This document shows, one piece after another, positions 7,877-16,823 of a DNA stretch of 64,000 nucleotides (within the stretch, counting starts at the first letter, position 1; the number at the start of each line of letters is the position of its first letter). Both the position numbers and the translations under genes were made by a program. Under the pieces are notes generated by a model. The model was not told the origin of the DNA and did not search any database. It saw only the letters and a program-made list of their open reading frames with translations. Source of the stretch: Flavobacterium cyclinae (GTDB taxonomy: Bacteria; Bacteroidota; Bacteroidia; Flavobacteriales; Flavobacteriaceae); the NCBI RefSeq assembly GCF_021172145.1, contig NZ_CP089095.1:310001-374000 (forward strand), given 5' to 3'.

Positions 7877-9222
7877 TGAGTTGTTTTTTAATTAGAAATG
7901 CAAAAATTGTTAACGAAGGAAAAATAGTTGAAGGTGATATTTTAATTGAAAATGAATTTATTAAAGAAATCGCTGAAAAAATTAGTCCAAAATCATCTGA
8001 CTGTGTTATAATTGATGCAGAGGGAAGTTATGTAATGCCAGGAGCTATTGATGATCAAGTGCATTTCAGAGAACCAGGACTTACTCATAAAGGGAATATT
8101 GAAACAGAAAGTAGAGCTGCTGTTGCTGGAGGAATAACGTCATTTATTGAACAACCTAATACGGTTCCAAATGCAGTTACTCAAGAACTTTTAGAAGATA
8201 AATATCAAATTGCTTCTCAAACTTCATATGCTAATTACTCATTTATGATGGGTGGTACTAATGATAATTTAGAAGAAATATTAAAAACAAATCCTAGAAA
8301 TGTTGCAGGATTAAAACTTTTTTTAGGCTCTTCAACTGGTGATATGTTAGTGGACAGTACTGCTTCATTAGATAAAATATTCTCAAATACAAAGTTATTA
8401 ATTGCAGTTCATAGCGAAGACGAAACTATAGTAAAAAATAATTTAGCGAAATACAAAGAAATATATGGTGATGATATTCCTGTAGAGAAACATCCTGAAA
8501 TTCGAAGTGTTGAGGCTTGCTATAAATCTACCGAACGAATCATTGAATTAGCAAAAAAAACTGGAGCTAGACTTCATGTTTTTCATATTTCAACTGCTAA
8601 AGAATTAGATTTATTTACCAATAAAATTCCTTTAGAGGAAAAACAAATTACAGCAGAAGTTTGTATTCATCATTTGTGGTTTACGGATGCTGATTATAAA
8701 ACAAAAGGTTCTTTAATCAAATGGAATCCTGCAGTTAAATCTCAAGAAGACAAAGATGGCTTATGGAAAGCATTATTAGATGATAGAATTGATGTAATTG
8801 CAACAGATCATGCGCCACACACTTTAGAAGAAAAAATGCAAGTGTACACAAAAGCACCTTCTGGAGGACCATTAGTTCAACATGCGGTTGTTGCAATGTT
8901 TGAAGCGCATCATCAAGGTAAAATTTCGGTTGAAAAAATCGTTGAAAAAATGTGCCATAATCCGGCTAAAATTTTCAAAATTGAAAAAAGAGGATTTATA
9001 CGTGAAGGTTATTATGCCGATTTAGCTATAGTAAATCCGCATTTACCATGGAATGTTAAAAAAGAAAACATCTTATACAAATGTGGTTGGTCGCCTTTTG
9101 AAGAATATAATTTTAAATCTAGAGTAACGCATACTTTTGTGAATGGAAAATTAGTTTTTCAAAATGGAAAAGTAAAAGAAGTTAAAGTTGGACAAAGATT
9201 ACTTTTTGAAAGAAATTTATAA
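7876..9222 (+). CDS. pyrC: dihydroorotase (class I type)
   Basis: This 448-residue amidohydrolase is expected to close carbamoyl-aspartate to dihydroorotate in pyrimidine synthesis. Metal-site features visible include a lysine in GLKLFLGSSTG (about 144-154), HSED (about 177), HVFHIST (about 233) and ATDHAPH (about 310). The first site reads DDQVHFREPG at 59-68, so the usual DxHxH has Gln at the position of the first histidine (residue 61). It is coupled to the gene before (TAATG) and to the DUF4296 lipoprotein after (1-bp TAATG overlap). An allantoinase-like activity is a less likely alternative. Confidence 0.88.
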   Translation: MSCFLIRNAKIVNEGKIVEGDILIENEFIKEIAEKISPKSSDCVIIDAEGSYVMPGAIDDQVHFREPGLTHKGNIETESRAAVAGGITSFIEQPNTVPNAVTQELLEDKYQIASQTSYANYSFMMGGTNDNLEEILKTNPRNVAGLKLFLGSSTGDMLVDSTASLDKIFSNTKLLIAVHSEDETIVKNNLAKYKEIYGDDIPVEKHPEIRSVEACYKSTERIIELAKKTGARLHVFHISTAKELDLFTNKIPLEEKQITAEVCIHHLWFTDADYKTKGSLIKWNPAVKSQEDKDGLWKALLDDRIDVIATDHAPHTLEEKMQVYTKAPSGGPLVQHAVVAMFEAHHQGKISVEKIVEKMCHNPAKIFKIEKRGFIREGYYADLAIVNPHLPWNVKKENILYKCGWSPFEEYNFKSRVTHTFVNGKLVFQNGKVKEVKVGQRLLFERNL

Positions 9223-9608
9223 TGAAGCACTTAATTTTTATATTGGGAACCGTTTTTTTAATTTCCTGTTCCAATAACCCAACACCTAAGCCAGAAAATT
9301 TATTGGAAGAGGAAGTTATGGTTAATATTATTTATGATTTATCTATACTTCAAGCAGCTGAGGGTGCTTATACGTACAAGTTAGCCGATTCAAATATTGA
9401 AATAGATCAATATATCTTTGATAAATATAAAATAGATAGTACTACTTTCAGCCAAAACCAACTCTATTACGCTTCAGATTTAAGTAAATACAAAAAAATA
9501 TATAAGAAAGTAATTGAAAAGCTTGATAATGAAAAGCTTAAAAATGAAGAATTATTAAAAGATGCAGATAATGCAACTAAACAAAAGGATCCTGCTCCAC
9601 TAAATTAG
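9222..9608 (+). CDS. DUF4296 lipoprotein
   Basis: This 128-residue protein has a lipoprotein signal peptide ending FLISC, with Cys16 as the lipidated residue. DUF4296 features follow: a conserved EEEVMVNIIYDLSILQAAEG helix (here at 29-48) and a DKYKIDSTTFSQNQLYYASD segment. Its start overlaps the dihydroorotase stop, making it the third gene of a GT2-pyrC-lipoprotein operon. Its 3' end overlaps the convergent epimerase gene by 32 bp. The function is unknown. Confidence 0.85.
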   Translation: MKHLIFILGTVFLISCSNNPTPKPENLLEEEVMVNIIYDLSILQAAEGAYTYKLADSNIEIDQYIFDKYKIDSTTFSQNQLYYASDLSKYKKIYKKVIEKLDNEKLKNEELLKDADNATKQKDPAPLN

Positions 9609-10581
9609 TAGTAAGGTATTCTTCCTTTTTTTGAAAGTTAAAATGTAATACCGACTTTATTTTAGTAGCATCAAATTGCTTGTTTGAAATTGCTGCAGCT
9701 GCTGTGATTTTTGTTAGTTTTCTTTTTCTTTTTAAGATTTTAGAGAGTAACCAATCCAATCTCCAGGCAATTGAAATCATAGCTTTATTAGCTTCAATAG
9801 ACGGACTTTTAACTTTTGAAAGTTTGGCAATATAGGTAAGTAGTTTTTTGTTTTCAATGTTTTCTCCCACAAGAATAAATCGTTCCCCATTATTGTTGCT
9901 TTTCATTAATTGAATCATACCATTTGCAACGTCGTAAACAGAAACGATTCCAACATTTCCTTTGGTGTAAAAAGACAAACCTCTTTTAACAGATTGAATA
10001 ATTACATCACTACCTTTTTTGGGGAAACCGAAACCAAAAATTACGCCTGGATTCACGATTACGACTTCTATACCTTCCTGATGGCCTCGCCAAACTTCCA
10101 TTTCGGCACCATATTTTGTTATGGCGTAATCACTGTGTAATTCTTCTGGATTCCATTCGGTTTCTTCAGTAATTATAGATTCGTGTTCTTTTGGGCTTCC
10201 TAAAGCCGCAATTGAACTTACATGGCATAGTTTTTTGACACCAAAATCTATACAGCAATTTACAATGTTAGCCGTTCCTTCGATATTGATTTTTCTTAAA
10301 ACTTCTTCATCATTTGGGTCAAACGAAATCAAAGCAGCACAATGATAAACGTGCGTAACATTTTCAAAAACAATTTCCAAAGACGGAATATCTGTAATAT
10401 CACCTTGAACCCAATTGATTTTATCAAAAAGAGCAGTTTGATGATAAAAAGCAAAAACATTCTTTACTTTTTCAATTTGTTTTTCAGAACGAAAAAGCGC
10501 TTTCACTTCCTCATTTTCTTGAAGAAGTTGCACTAACAAATGCGAACCTACTAATCCTGTTGCTCCTGTAACTAAAATCAT
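9577..10581 (-). CDS. NAD(P)-dependent epimerase/dehydratase (extended SDR)
   Basis: This 334-residue extended short-chain dehydrogenase/reductase has the TGATGLVGSHL nucleotide loop at residues 4-14, the catalytic Tyr and Lys in DYAITKYGAE (about 151-160), and NPGVIFGFG after it. It most resembles dihydroflavonol-reductase/sterol-dehydrogenase-like proteins of unknown substrate. A longer reading begins at 10776, but its first 65 residues translate low-complexity intergenic repeats, so I start at ATG 10581 (MILVTGATG). It is convergent with, and overlaps, the DUF4296 gene. Confidence 0.85.
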   Translation of the reverse strand: MILVTGATGLVGSHLLVQLLQENEEVKALFRSEKQIEKVKNVFAFYHQTALFDKINWVQGDITDIPSLEIVFENVTHVYHCAALISFDPNDEEVLRKINIEGTANIVNCCIDFGVKKLCHVSSIAALGSPKEHESIITEETEWNPEELHSDYAITKYGAEMEVWRGHQEGIEVVIVNPGVIFGFGFPKKGSDVIIQSVKRGLSFYTKGNVGIVSVYDVANGMIQLMKSNNNGERFILVGENIENKKLLTYIAKLSKVKSPSIEANKAMISIAWRLDWLLSKILKRKRKLTKITAAAAISNKQFDATKIKSVLHFNFQKKEEYLTTNLVEQDPFV

Positions 10582-10871
10582 GTTGTAAAGATAATAATTT
10601 TTTGATGCAAGCTGAAAGTTGGAAATTGGAAGATGTTTTTTAATGTTGTCTGTTATCCGTTGTCTGTTCTCTGTTGTTCTTTTTCTGTTTTCAGTTTCTT
10701 CTGATTCTGTTTGGTTTTCCGAGTTTACGAGGAATCTTCTACCCAGTAGGCTTTTGTTTGAGCGAAGCGAAAACATTGTCCTTGATGTTGAATTTGTCCT
10801 TGAATTTTGAATTTGCCCGAAACTTCGGGATTGAATTTTGAATAAAACTTTTAAACTTTTAAACTAAAAAC
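10582..10871. repeat. intergenic low-complexity repeats
   Basis: No gene is seen in this 290-bp stretch. It holds CTGTT-rich near-repeats (10645-10690), a CCCGAAACTTCGGGA palindrome at about 10817-10831, and repeated TTGAATTTTGAA words (10785-10845), ending in the tyrS promoter. An open frame on each strand across it only translates these repeats. Confidence 0.65.
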
Positions 10872-10879
10872 TATCTTTG
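10872..10879 (+). promoter_or_regulatory. -7 box TATCTTTG before tyrS
   Basis: TAnnTTTG match 19 bp upstream of the tyrS ATG. No clear -33 element. Confidence 0.5.
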
Positions 10880-10898
10880 CTCAAATTATTAAAGAATC

Positions 10899-12188
10899 AT
10901 GAAAAATTTTATTGAAGAAGTGACTTGGAGAGGAATGCTCCACGACGTAATGCCAGGCACAGAAGAACATTTGATGGAGCAGATGCGTGTGGCGTATGTG
11001 GGTATTGATCCAACCGCCGATTCATTGCATATAGGACATTTAGTAGGAGTAATGTTGTTAAGACATTTTCAACTGTGTGGCCACAAGCCATTAGCTTTAG
11101 TGGGTGGAGCAACCGGAATGATTGGTGATCCATCAGGGAAATCTAATGAAAGAAATTTATTAGACGAAGCTACTTTGCGTCACAATCAAGAAGCGATTAA
11201 AGCACAATTGGCTCGCTTTTTAGATTTTACTTCTGCGGAAGCTAATTCTGCGGAGTTAGTAAACAACTACGATTGGATGAAAGAATTTTCTTTCTTAGGA
11301 TTTATTCGTGATGTGGGAAAACACATTACCGTGAACTACATGATGGCGAAAGATTCAGTTAAGAAGCGTTTGTCTGGAGAAACTTCTGAAGGAATGTCGT
11401 TTACTGAATTTACGTACCAATTGGTTCAAGGTTACGACTTTTTACATTTGTACCGTGATAAAAAATGTACGTTACAAATGGGAGGAAGTGATCAATGGGG
11501 AAATATTACTACAGGAACCGAATTAGTACGTAGAATTGAATCAGGTAAAGCGTATGCGTTAACTTGTCCGTTGATTACAAAAGCAGATGGAACGAAATTT
11601 GGAAAATCAGAAGGGGGTAATATTTGGTTAGATGCTGAAAGAACTTCGCCTTACAAATTTTACCAATACTGGTTAAATACATCTGATGTTGATGCTGAAA
11701 AATACATTAAGATTTTCACGTTCTTAGATAAAGAAACGATTGGGAAATTAATTGCAGAACATAACGAAGCGCCTCATTTAAGAACGTTACAAAAACGTTT
11801 GGCAGAAGAAATTACAGTTATGGTTCATTCTAGAGAAGATTTAGAGAATGCCATTGCAGCTTCCAATGCGTTCTTTAGTCCGTCTATGGATGAATTGAAA
11901 AAGTTAGATGAGAAAACGTTTTTAGAAGTTTTTGATGGCGTTCCTCAAGCTGAAATTTCAATGGAAGATTTGAATACAGGTTTGGATATGATTGCCGCTT
12001 TAGCAGCAAAGACTAATTTCTTAGCTTCAAATAGCGATGCAAGAAGAGAATTGAAACAAAACTCAATTTCTTTAAATAAGGAGAAAGTGGGTGAAGATAA
12101 AATCATTACAAAAGATGATTTAATCAACAATCAATTCTTGTTATTGCAAAAAGGAAAGAAAAATTATTACGTGATTAAGGTTAAATAG
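10899..12188 (+). CDS. tyrS: tyrosine--tRNA ligase
   Basis: This 429-residue class I synthetase charges tRNA-Tyr. The ATP motif HIGH is at residues 44-47 ([10 protein letters not shown]), tyrosine-binding residues lie in [13 protein letters not shown] and [10 protein letters not shown], and the second class I motif is KFGKS at about 231-235. A C-terminal S4-like RNA-binding domain spans about 365-429. It is complete, single, with a promoter box upstream and a strong terminator 9 bp after the stop. Confidence 0.97.
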   Translation: MKNFIEEVTWRGMLHDVMPGTEEHLMEQMRVAYVGIDPTADSLHIGHLVGVMLLRHFQLCGHKPLALVGGATGMIGDPSGKSNERNLLDEATLRHNQEAIKAQLARFLDFTSAEANSAELVNNYDWMKEFSFLGFIRDVGKHITVNYMMAKDSVKKRLSGETSEGMSFTEFTYQLVQGYDFLHLYRDKKCTLQMGGSDQWGNITTGTELVRRIESGKAYALTCPLITKADGTKFGKSEGGNIWLDAERTSPYKFYQYWLNTSDVDAEKYIKIFTFLDKETIGKLIAEHNEAPHLRTLQKRLAEEITVMVHSREDLENAIAASNAFFSPSMDELKKLDEKTFLEVFDGVPQAEISMEDLNTGLDMIAALAAKTNFLASNSDARRELKQNSISLNKEKVGEDKIITKDDLINNQFLLLQKGKKNYYVIKVK

Positions 12189-12196
12189 TATTGTTA

Positions 12197-12229
12197 TTCG
12201 GTTCCGAAGTTTCGGAACCGAATTTTTTT
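12197..12229 (+). terminator. tyrS terminator
   Basis: TTCGGTTCCGAA and TTCGGAACCGAA form a 12-bp perfect stem with a 2-nt gap, followed by seven Ts. Confidence 0.9.
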
Positions 12230-12230
12230 C

Positions 12231-12343
12231 TGTCATGCTGAATTTATTTCAATATCTCACTTCACTGTGTCATGCTGAACTCGTTTCAGCATCTCTACTC
12301 TTTGTGTCATGCTGAATTCATTTCAGCATCTCGTTTATCTTTT
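12231..12343. repeat. palindromic (REP-like) units, M orientation, three copies
   Basis: Three consecutive ~28-bp units at 12231-12258, 12268-12295 and 12305-12332, each opening TGTCATGCTGAA and closing with an ATCTC end. The central unit has the canonical hairpin TGCTGAACTCGTTTCAGCA (7-bp stem, 5-nt loop). The first is degenerate, with its stem partly lost. Confidence 0.85.
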
Positions 12344-12442
12344 AGAACCTGAAACAAGTTCAGGTTGACAAACGTTGTGTTCAGGTTGACAAACGTTGTG
12401 TTCAGGTTGACAAACGTTGTGTTCAGGTTGACAAACGTTGTG
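12344..12442. repeat. P-orientation palindrome plus 4x 21-bp tandem array
   Basis: CCTGAAACAAGTTCAGG (the inverted form of the palindrome) opens the block. From 12359 four exact 21-bp units follow, each being the right half TTCAGGTTGACAA plus ACGTTGTG. The preceding M unit (12305-12332) and this P unit make a REPIN-like inverted pair. Confidence 0.9.
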
Positions 12443-12458
12443 TTTATATTATATTCTC

Positions 12459-12562
12459 TGTCATGCTGAACTCGTTTGCTTCGCCTGTTCGCTACGCTCG
12501 AGTCAGCATCTCACTTCTTCCTGTCATGCTGAACTCGTTTCAGCATCTCGTTTCAGCATCTC
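12459..12562. repeat. long-form palindrome and M units
   Basis: At 12459-12512 the M palindrome carries a longer interior (GCTTCGCCTGTTCGCTACGC) in place of the small loop, with the outer stem GCTGA..CTCG/CGAGTCAGC preserved. A normal M unit follows at 12522-12549, then a truncated duplicate of its last bases. Confidence 0.85.
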
Positions 12563-12581
12563 ATCATCGTAATTCTATGTA

Positions 12582-12784
12582 GAACCTGAAACAAGTTCAG
12601 GTTGACAAACGTTGCGTTCAGGTTGACAAACGTTGCGTTCAGGTTGACAAGCGTTGCGTTCAGGTTGACAAGCGTTGCGTTCAGGTTGACAAGCGTTGCG
12701 TTCAGGTTGACAAGCGTTGCGTTCAGGTTGACAAGCGTTGCGTTCAGGTTGACAAGCGTTGCGTTCAGGTTGACAAGCGTTGTG
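12582..12784. repeat. P palindrome plus 9x 21-bp tandem array
   Basis: After a P unit, nine 21-bp repeats run from 12596 to 12784 with a register-perfect period. The first two read GACAAACG, the next six GACAAGCG, and the last ends GTTGTG, so variants are clustered along the array as expected for stepwise duplication. Because 21 is divisible by three, all frames stay open and yield a spurious 69-codon frame. Confidence 0.92.
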
Positions 12785-12797
12785 TTTATATTATATT

Positions 12798-13068
12798 CTG
12801 TGTCATGCTGAATTCATTTCAGCATCTCTACTCTTTGTGTCATGCTGAACTCGTTTCAGCATCTCGTTTGCTGTTTGTAGAACCTGAAACGAGTTCAGGT
12901 TGACAAGCGTTGTGTTTTATTGTTACTTTGTCATGCTGAATTTATTTCAATATCTCACTTCACTGTGTCATGCTGAACTCGTTTCAGCATCTCTACTCTT
13001 TGTGTCATGCTGAATTCATTTCAGCATCTCGTTTATCTTTTAGAACCTGAAACAATCCCGAAGTTTCG
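12798..13068. repeat. further M/P palindrome pairs
   Basis: This contains M units at about 12800, 12838, 12930, 12967 and 13004 and P units at 12881-12907 and 13044-13082. The 69-bp M-P composite at 12838-12906 is repeated almost exactly at 17696-17764. Confidence 0.85.
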
Positions 13069-13132
13069 GGACAGGTTGACAAGACGTTCGTTCAGGTTGA
13101 CAAGCGTTGCGTTCAGGTTGACAAGTCTTGTG
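13044..13132. repeat. P palindrome with nested CCCGAA/TTCGGG palindrome, plus 3x tandem units
   Basis: The P hairpin CCTGAAACAA..CAGG is interrupted by TCCCGAAGTTTCGGGA, which takes the place of the loop-side bases. Three diverged tandem units follow (about 13071-13132). The same nested form occurs at 18387-18427. Confidence 0.85.
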
Positions 13133-13138
13133 TTTTAT

Positions 13139-13258
13139 TGTGACTTTGTCATGCTGAATTCATTTCAGCATCTCACTTTTCCTGTCATGCTGAATTTATT
13201 CAGCATCTCATTTCTTCCTGTCATCTTGAACTCGTTTCAGCATCTATTTCAGCATCTA
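13139..13258. repeat. M-type palindromes abutting the restriction-modification gene stop
   Basis: M units lie at 13147, 13182 and 13219. The last runs directly into the TAG stop (13256-13258) of the minus-strand methyltransferase gene, whose stop codon is the first bases of a TAGATGCTGAAA repeat end. Confidence 0.8.
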
Positions 13259-16200
13259 TACTATTTCTATTAAATCAATTTCCTTCATTATCCTATCCGT
13301 CTCACTTAACGCTACAATTATCTTTTGATAATGCAAAATATCTTCAAAGCCTAGTTCTCGGTCTTTTCGGTCTTTGAGCCATTTTTGAGCGGGTTGGTAG
13401 CCACCAATGTAAAAGTTCCAAGCGACTTCAGGAACGTTGGTGAAATATTGCGTTTCGTTGATATAAACGTTTCCATTTTTGTAAACAGGTTTTGTTACAA
13501 TGTTGTCGCCATCTTCAGGATATTGTGTGATGTACTTTTCTACAGTTGAACTTTCCAACAAATGTATTTGTCTTAACTCACTACCTAGTTCCACAAGTTG
13601 CCAAAACGTTTCCTTGTCTTTTGGATAAGGCACTCTAGGAAAATCTATTTTTAAAAATTCTTTATAGGTTTCTCGATAGGTTGGTGAATGTAGCACTGCA
13701 TAGATATAATCTAAAATGTCAAGTGGTGTAAAAACCGATTTGTCACCCTGAACTTGTTTCAGGGTCTCTTGAGATGCTGAAACATCCCGAAGGTTCGGGA
13801 CAGCATGACAAAAGTTGTGGTCTGCTACAAACGGTAAACCCAACCCTTTTGCTATCTCATTCACAATTTCCATGTTGAGATTAGGGGTGCGAATAGTTTC
13901 GTTTAATAAGCTTTGTTGTACGGTTTTATTTTGGTAGATATATAGAGGGAAATTCATAGCGTTTGAACCTGTAGTTCCTGATAAGAAAATTGCTTCAGAA
14001 ATCGTATCAGTTATAAATATATGATTAAATGAATTATCTTTGAATGATTTTGTTGTTAAAAGACCAATATTAATATTATCTATGTAATTATTCATAATTT
14101 TTTTTACTGTTCTCCAAACTAATTTATCTTCATAAAAAATCACTTTTTTGTCAAATGGTCTGTAACTTATAGGTTTTATATATTTAGAGATATTTTCTTC
14201 TTTTTTAATGTTGTCATATCCATCTAATATATTCCACCCATTTTTCTTTTTTACATCAAACTTTTTGTGAAGTAGATCTTCATTTCTTTCAGAATTTCTA
14301 AATTCTTCAAAATAATTTAAAGCTAATTCGAATTTTTCTTTAATTACAAATGAGTCATGTGCAGTTGTAATACCATTTCCATTAATTGGGAATAATTCAT
14401 TTATTAAAAAATTCTTTTCATACTCATTTAGTAGTTTTGTGTCCTTCTTAACAAAATAATAATTTGGGCATTTTAATTCAATTGAATTAAATTCAATGGT
14501 TTTAATACTGTTTTTATTTAAAAAATTATACTTAAATTCTCTTTTACCATATAAATCAAAACTGTATACTTTTGCAAATTCTTCATTTTTTTTCTTACCA
14601 TTTTTGATAAATAAATTTACAGAAACTCCCTGCATAATATCAAACACGTTTTGGTCTATAGAACCATCGGGTGCCGTTTCTTTTTTCTTGCTATTTCCGT
14701 GTAAATCTATTGTATAAATTTTATCATACGTTTTTAATAAATTCCAACGCATTCCTCTAAAAGTTGGATTATCTAAAAAACCATGCGGGTTAATAAAGGC
14801 TAATATTCCACTTCCATTTTTATCTATAAAATGTTGTCCAAAACGAATGAATTTCACATAATCGTCATTTATCCATTTTGATGTTTGTTCTTTTAATTTT
14901 TCTTTACCTCCAACTTCTTTTTTGTAGTCTTCCATAAGGTTCATAATCCATTCTCCTTTGTTGGCGCTTTCACCACTATAAGGCGGATTTCCAATTACCA
15001 CCATTACGGGTGCATCTCTTTTTATGGCGTTGGCTTGGTCGGCTTCATCACTTAACCAACTACTAAATAGGGTTTGGGTATCGGGGTGTGCTTCTTCTAA
15101 TGAGTTGGTTAAAAATATTTTAAAACGTTGGTCGTCTGTGGGTTTGTAACCTGTTTCGGTTAATAGCATGTCCATTTTCAAATGCGCCATTGCATAACTT
15201 GCCATTAACAACTCAAAGCCGTTTAAACGAGGTATTAAGTCATTGGTTACATACTTGCTCCAAATACCTTGTTGTCCTTCAAATTTTTTATGAATGTGCT
15301 TTACTACTTCTGCAAGAAAAGTTCCTGTTCCTGTGGCAGGGTCTAGTATTTGTACTTTGTGAACTTCAATTTCAGTTGCAACTTCTTTAATTTTTGAGTT
15401 GGCACCCGTTCCCGTTTGGGTAACGGCTTTTTTCTTAATTTTTGTTTTGCTGGTATCGGCTAAACCGTTTGGCAAATTAAACTCGGTTTTTAAAATATCA
15501 TCCACGGCACGCACTATAAAATTAACCACAGGTTGTGGGGTGTACCAAACTCCACGAGCTTTTCTTAAAGCGGGATTGTATTCCCCTAAAAACGTTTCGT
15601 AAAAGTGAACCACAGGGTCTTCCTGTTTGGTGCTTTTACCAAAGTTTTTCATAATGGTTGCCACGTCTGAAGCTAGGAAAATATTAACTAACTCGTCAAC
15701 AATCCAAGTTAAACGGGGATCTAAATCAAAACCCGCAATGTCTTGAAATAATTTTCTAAGAAATGGATTTGATTTTGGGATCAATTCAGCGGCTTCCATT
15801 CTTGAAAATGTTTTTAAAGTAGGGTCATGATATCGAGCCGCAAACATTCCGTAAGCAATGGTTTGCGCATAAATATCCGAAAACGCTTTATTGTCAATGT
15901 CGTGAATCAACATTTGTTGAAACGATAGCATTTGTGCTTTAAGTTGTGAACGTTTGCCTTCTTGGTCGTCATGGTTTAATGATTTTTCAATAATATCCGC
16001 CATTAAACGAGCCTTACCCGCCATCATTTGCGCCAATTTAGTAGGCGACTTAATGGTTTGGGAAATGGTTTCGGCAAAGTTTTTTATAAGTTGCGTGAAT
16101 TGTTCAAAGTTTTCTGATAGTGGAACAATTTCAACCGATTTGCCATCCTGAGCTTGTCGAAGGGTAGCAATAGCAATTTTGGTGGTTAGTTCTCCATCTT

Positions 16201-16519
16201 TGTAAAAATGGAAATCCATATAATCAGTAAAAATCAAATTCGATAATCCCGATTTGTATCGGTCAAATTGTTCTTTTAGGGTTTTGCTTCCTAAATCTAC
16301 TCCAATGTCTTTCGCTTCAATGTAACCAACAGGAACGTCTTTGCGAGTCAATACATAATCAGGCGCACCGCAATCCACTCGAGCGGGTTCGTTGGTTACC
16401 AAAACATCGGGCAAAATTGCCATGATAAGGTTTTGCAAATCACCACGATAGGAATGTTCTCGAGCGTTTCCTGTTTTATAAAGCGTATTTATTTTGTCGA
16501 TGTATTGAGAAAGTGTCAT
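13256..16519 (-). CDS. single-chain restriction-modification enzyme (type IIG-like adenine methyltransferase)
   Basis: This 1087-residue protein combines activities in one chain. Residues 49-70 show a PD-(D/E)xK nuclease pattern (PD at 53-54, EAK at 68-70). A helical connector follows, then an N6-adenine methyltransferase with LDPATGTGTF (392-401, SAM binding) and NPPY (511-514, catalytic), and a C-terminal target-recognition region. No helicase and no separate S or R gene are adjacent, so type IIG fits better than type I or ISP. Two repeat-derived segments are in frame: RQAQDGKS (about 121-128) and a 24-codon REPIN at nucleotides 13740-13811 (about residues 904-927). It may be functional or decaying. 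Confidence 0.88.
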   Translation of the reverse strand: MTLSQYIDKINTLYKTGNAREHSYRGDLQNLIMAILPDVLVTNEPARVDCGAPDYVLTRKDVPVGYIEAKDIGVDLGSKTLKEQFDRYKSGLSNLIFTDYMDFHFYKDGELTTKIAIATLRQAQDGKSVEIVPLSENFEQFTQLIKNFAETISQTIKSPTKLAQMMAGKARLMADIIEKSLNHDDQEGKRSQLKAQMLSFQQMLIHDIDNKAFSDIYAQTIAYGMFAARYHDPTLKTFSRMEAAELIPKSNPFLRKLFQDIAGFDLDPRLTWIVDELVNIFLASDVATIMKNFGKSTKQEDPVVHFYETFLGEYNPALRKARGVWYTPQPVVNFIVRAVDDILKTEFNLPNGLADTSKTKIKKKAVTQTGTGANSKIKEVATEIEVHKVQILDPATGTGTFLAEVVKHIHKKFEGQQGIWSKYVTNDLIPRLNGFELLMASYAMAHLKMDMLLTETGYKPTDDQRFKIFLTNSLEEAHPDTQTLFSSWLSDEADQANAIKRDAPVMVVIGNPPYSGESANKGEWIMNLMEDYKKEVGGKEKLKEQTSKWINDDYVKFIRFGQHFIDKNGSGILAFINPHGFLDNPTFRGMRWNLLKTYDKIYTIDLHGNSKKKETAPDGSIDQNVFDIMQGVSVNLFIKNGKKKNEEFAKVYSFDLYGKREFKYNFLNKNSIKTIEFNSIELKCPNYYFVKKDTKLLNEYEKNFLINELFPINGNGITTAHDSFVIKEKFELALNYFEEFRNSERNEDLLHKKFDVKKKNGWNILDGYDNIKKEENISKYIKPISYRPFDKKVIFYEDKLVWRTVKKIMNNYIDNINIGLLTTKSFKDNSFNHIFITDTISEAIFLSGTTGSNAMNFPLYIYQNKTVQQSLLNETIRTPNLNMEIVNEIAKGLGLPFVADHNFCHAVPNLRDVSASQETLKQVQGDKSVFTPLDILDYIYAVLHSPTYRETYKEFLKIDFPRVPYPKDKETFWQLVELGSELRQIHLLESSTVEKYITQYPEDGDNIVTKPVYKNGNVYINETQYFTNVPEVAWNFYIGGYQPAQKWLKDRKDRELGFEDILHYQKIIVALSETDRIMKEIDLIEIV
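13740..13811 (-). repeat. 72-bp REPIN inserted in frame within the restriction-modification gene
   Basis: The segment holds an M unit with a nested CCCGAACCTTCGGG palindrome, a short spacer, and a P unit (CCCTGAAACAAGTTCAGGG), bounded by TTGTCA and TGACAA. Its length is exactly 24 codons, so the reading frame is preserved, and it translates to repeat-type peptide including SASQETLKQVQGDK. Confidence 0.9.
16141..16168 (-). repeat. short CCTGAGCTTGTCGAAGG repeat inside the coding region
   Basis: CCTGAGCTTGTCGAAGG is a sequence type often found dispersed between genes. Here it is read in frame as LRQAQDG within the N-terminal third of the restriction-modification enzyme. Confidence 0.65.
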
Positions 16520-16673
16520 TATTGATGGGATTTTTTACAATTCCAAACCTACAAAAAAATAGTACGTTAACCAATGGAATCTTATGGTTTGTAAGTGTAC
16601 AATTTAAAAAAAATTAAAAAAAATTTTTATATTTTATATAAAAATACTGTACATTTACACTATTATTTCGATA
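16520..16673. other. AT-rich leader of the restriction-modification gene
   Basis: No gene is seen. It contains an A/T tract (16608-16655) with GTACA words at 16598-16602 and 16650-16654, and leads into the first structured element. It probably holds promoters for the minus-strand methyltransferase gene and possibly a plus-strand RNA. Confidence 0.4.
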
Positions 16674-16757
16674 CGAATAGCGGGAACTATTCGAGGCTTT
16701 CGATAGAATTTAGCTCAAAAACGGGTAACTAGCTCCATTTTTTTGAGCTTTTTTTAT
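16674..16757 (+). ncRNA. candidate structured RNA element, copy A, with terminator
   Basis: Hairpin GAATAG-CGGGAA-CTATTC (16675-16692) is followed by the conserved GAGGCTTTCGA. A second hairpin pairs AGCTCAAAAA (16712-16721) with TTTTTGAGCT (16740-16749) and is followed by Ts, forming a plus-strand intrinsic terminator. Copy B 247 bp away keeps the two loop sequences and changes both stems. An RNA is an inference, and no promoter of standard form is evident. Confidence 0.45.
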
Positions 16758-16823
16758 GCCTTTTTTTATAAAAAACGTACTTTTTTGTTTCTTTTTCGTT
16801 CAATTTTAATTCATTAAACCCTT

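Noticed and set aside
10582..10776. N-terminal extension of the epimerase gene
   Set aside because: The 65 codons are Glu/Thr/Asn/Arg-rich repeats; the Rossmann motif begins at ATG 10581.
12602..12811. Open frame of 69 codons with repeated LTSVAFR
   Set aside because: It is a translation of the 9-unit 21-bp tandem array; every unit is a multiple of three, so frames stay open without coding meaning.
12359..13132. CRISPR array
   Set aside because: Direct repeats are contiguous with no spacers of similar length, and no cas genes are nearby.
13007..13273. Open frame with MLNSFQHL-type peptide
   Set aside because: The peptide is the translation of the M palindrome and recurs wherever the repeat occurs.
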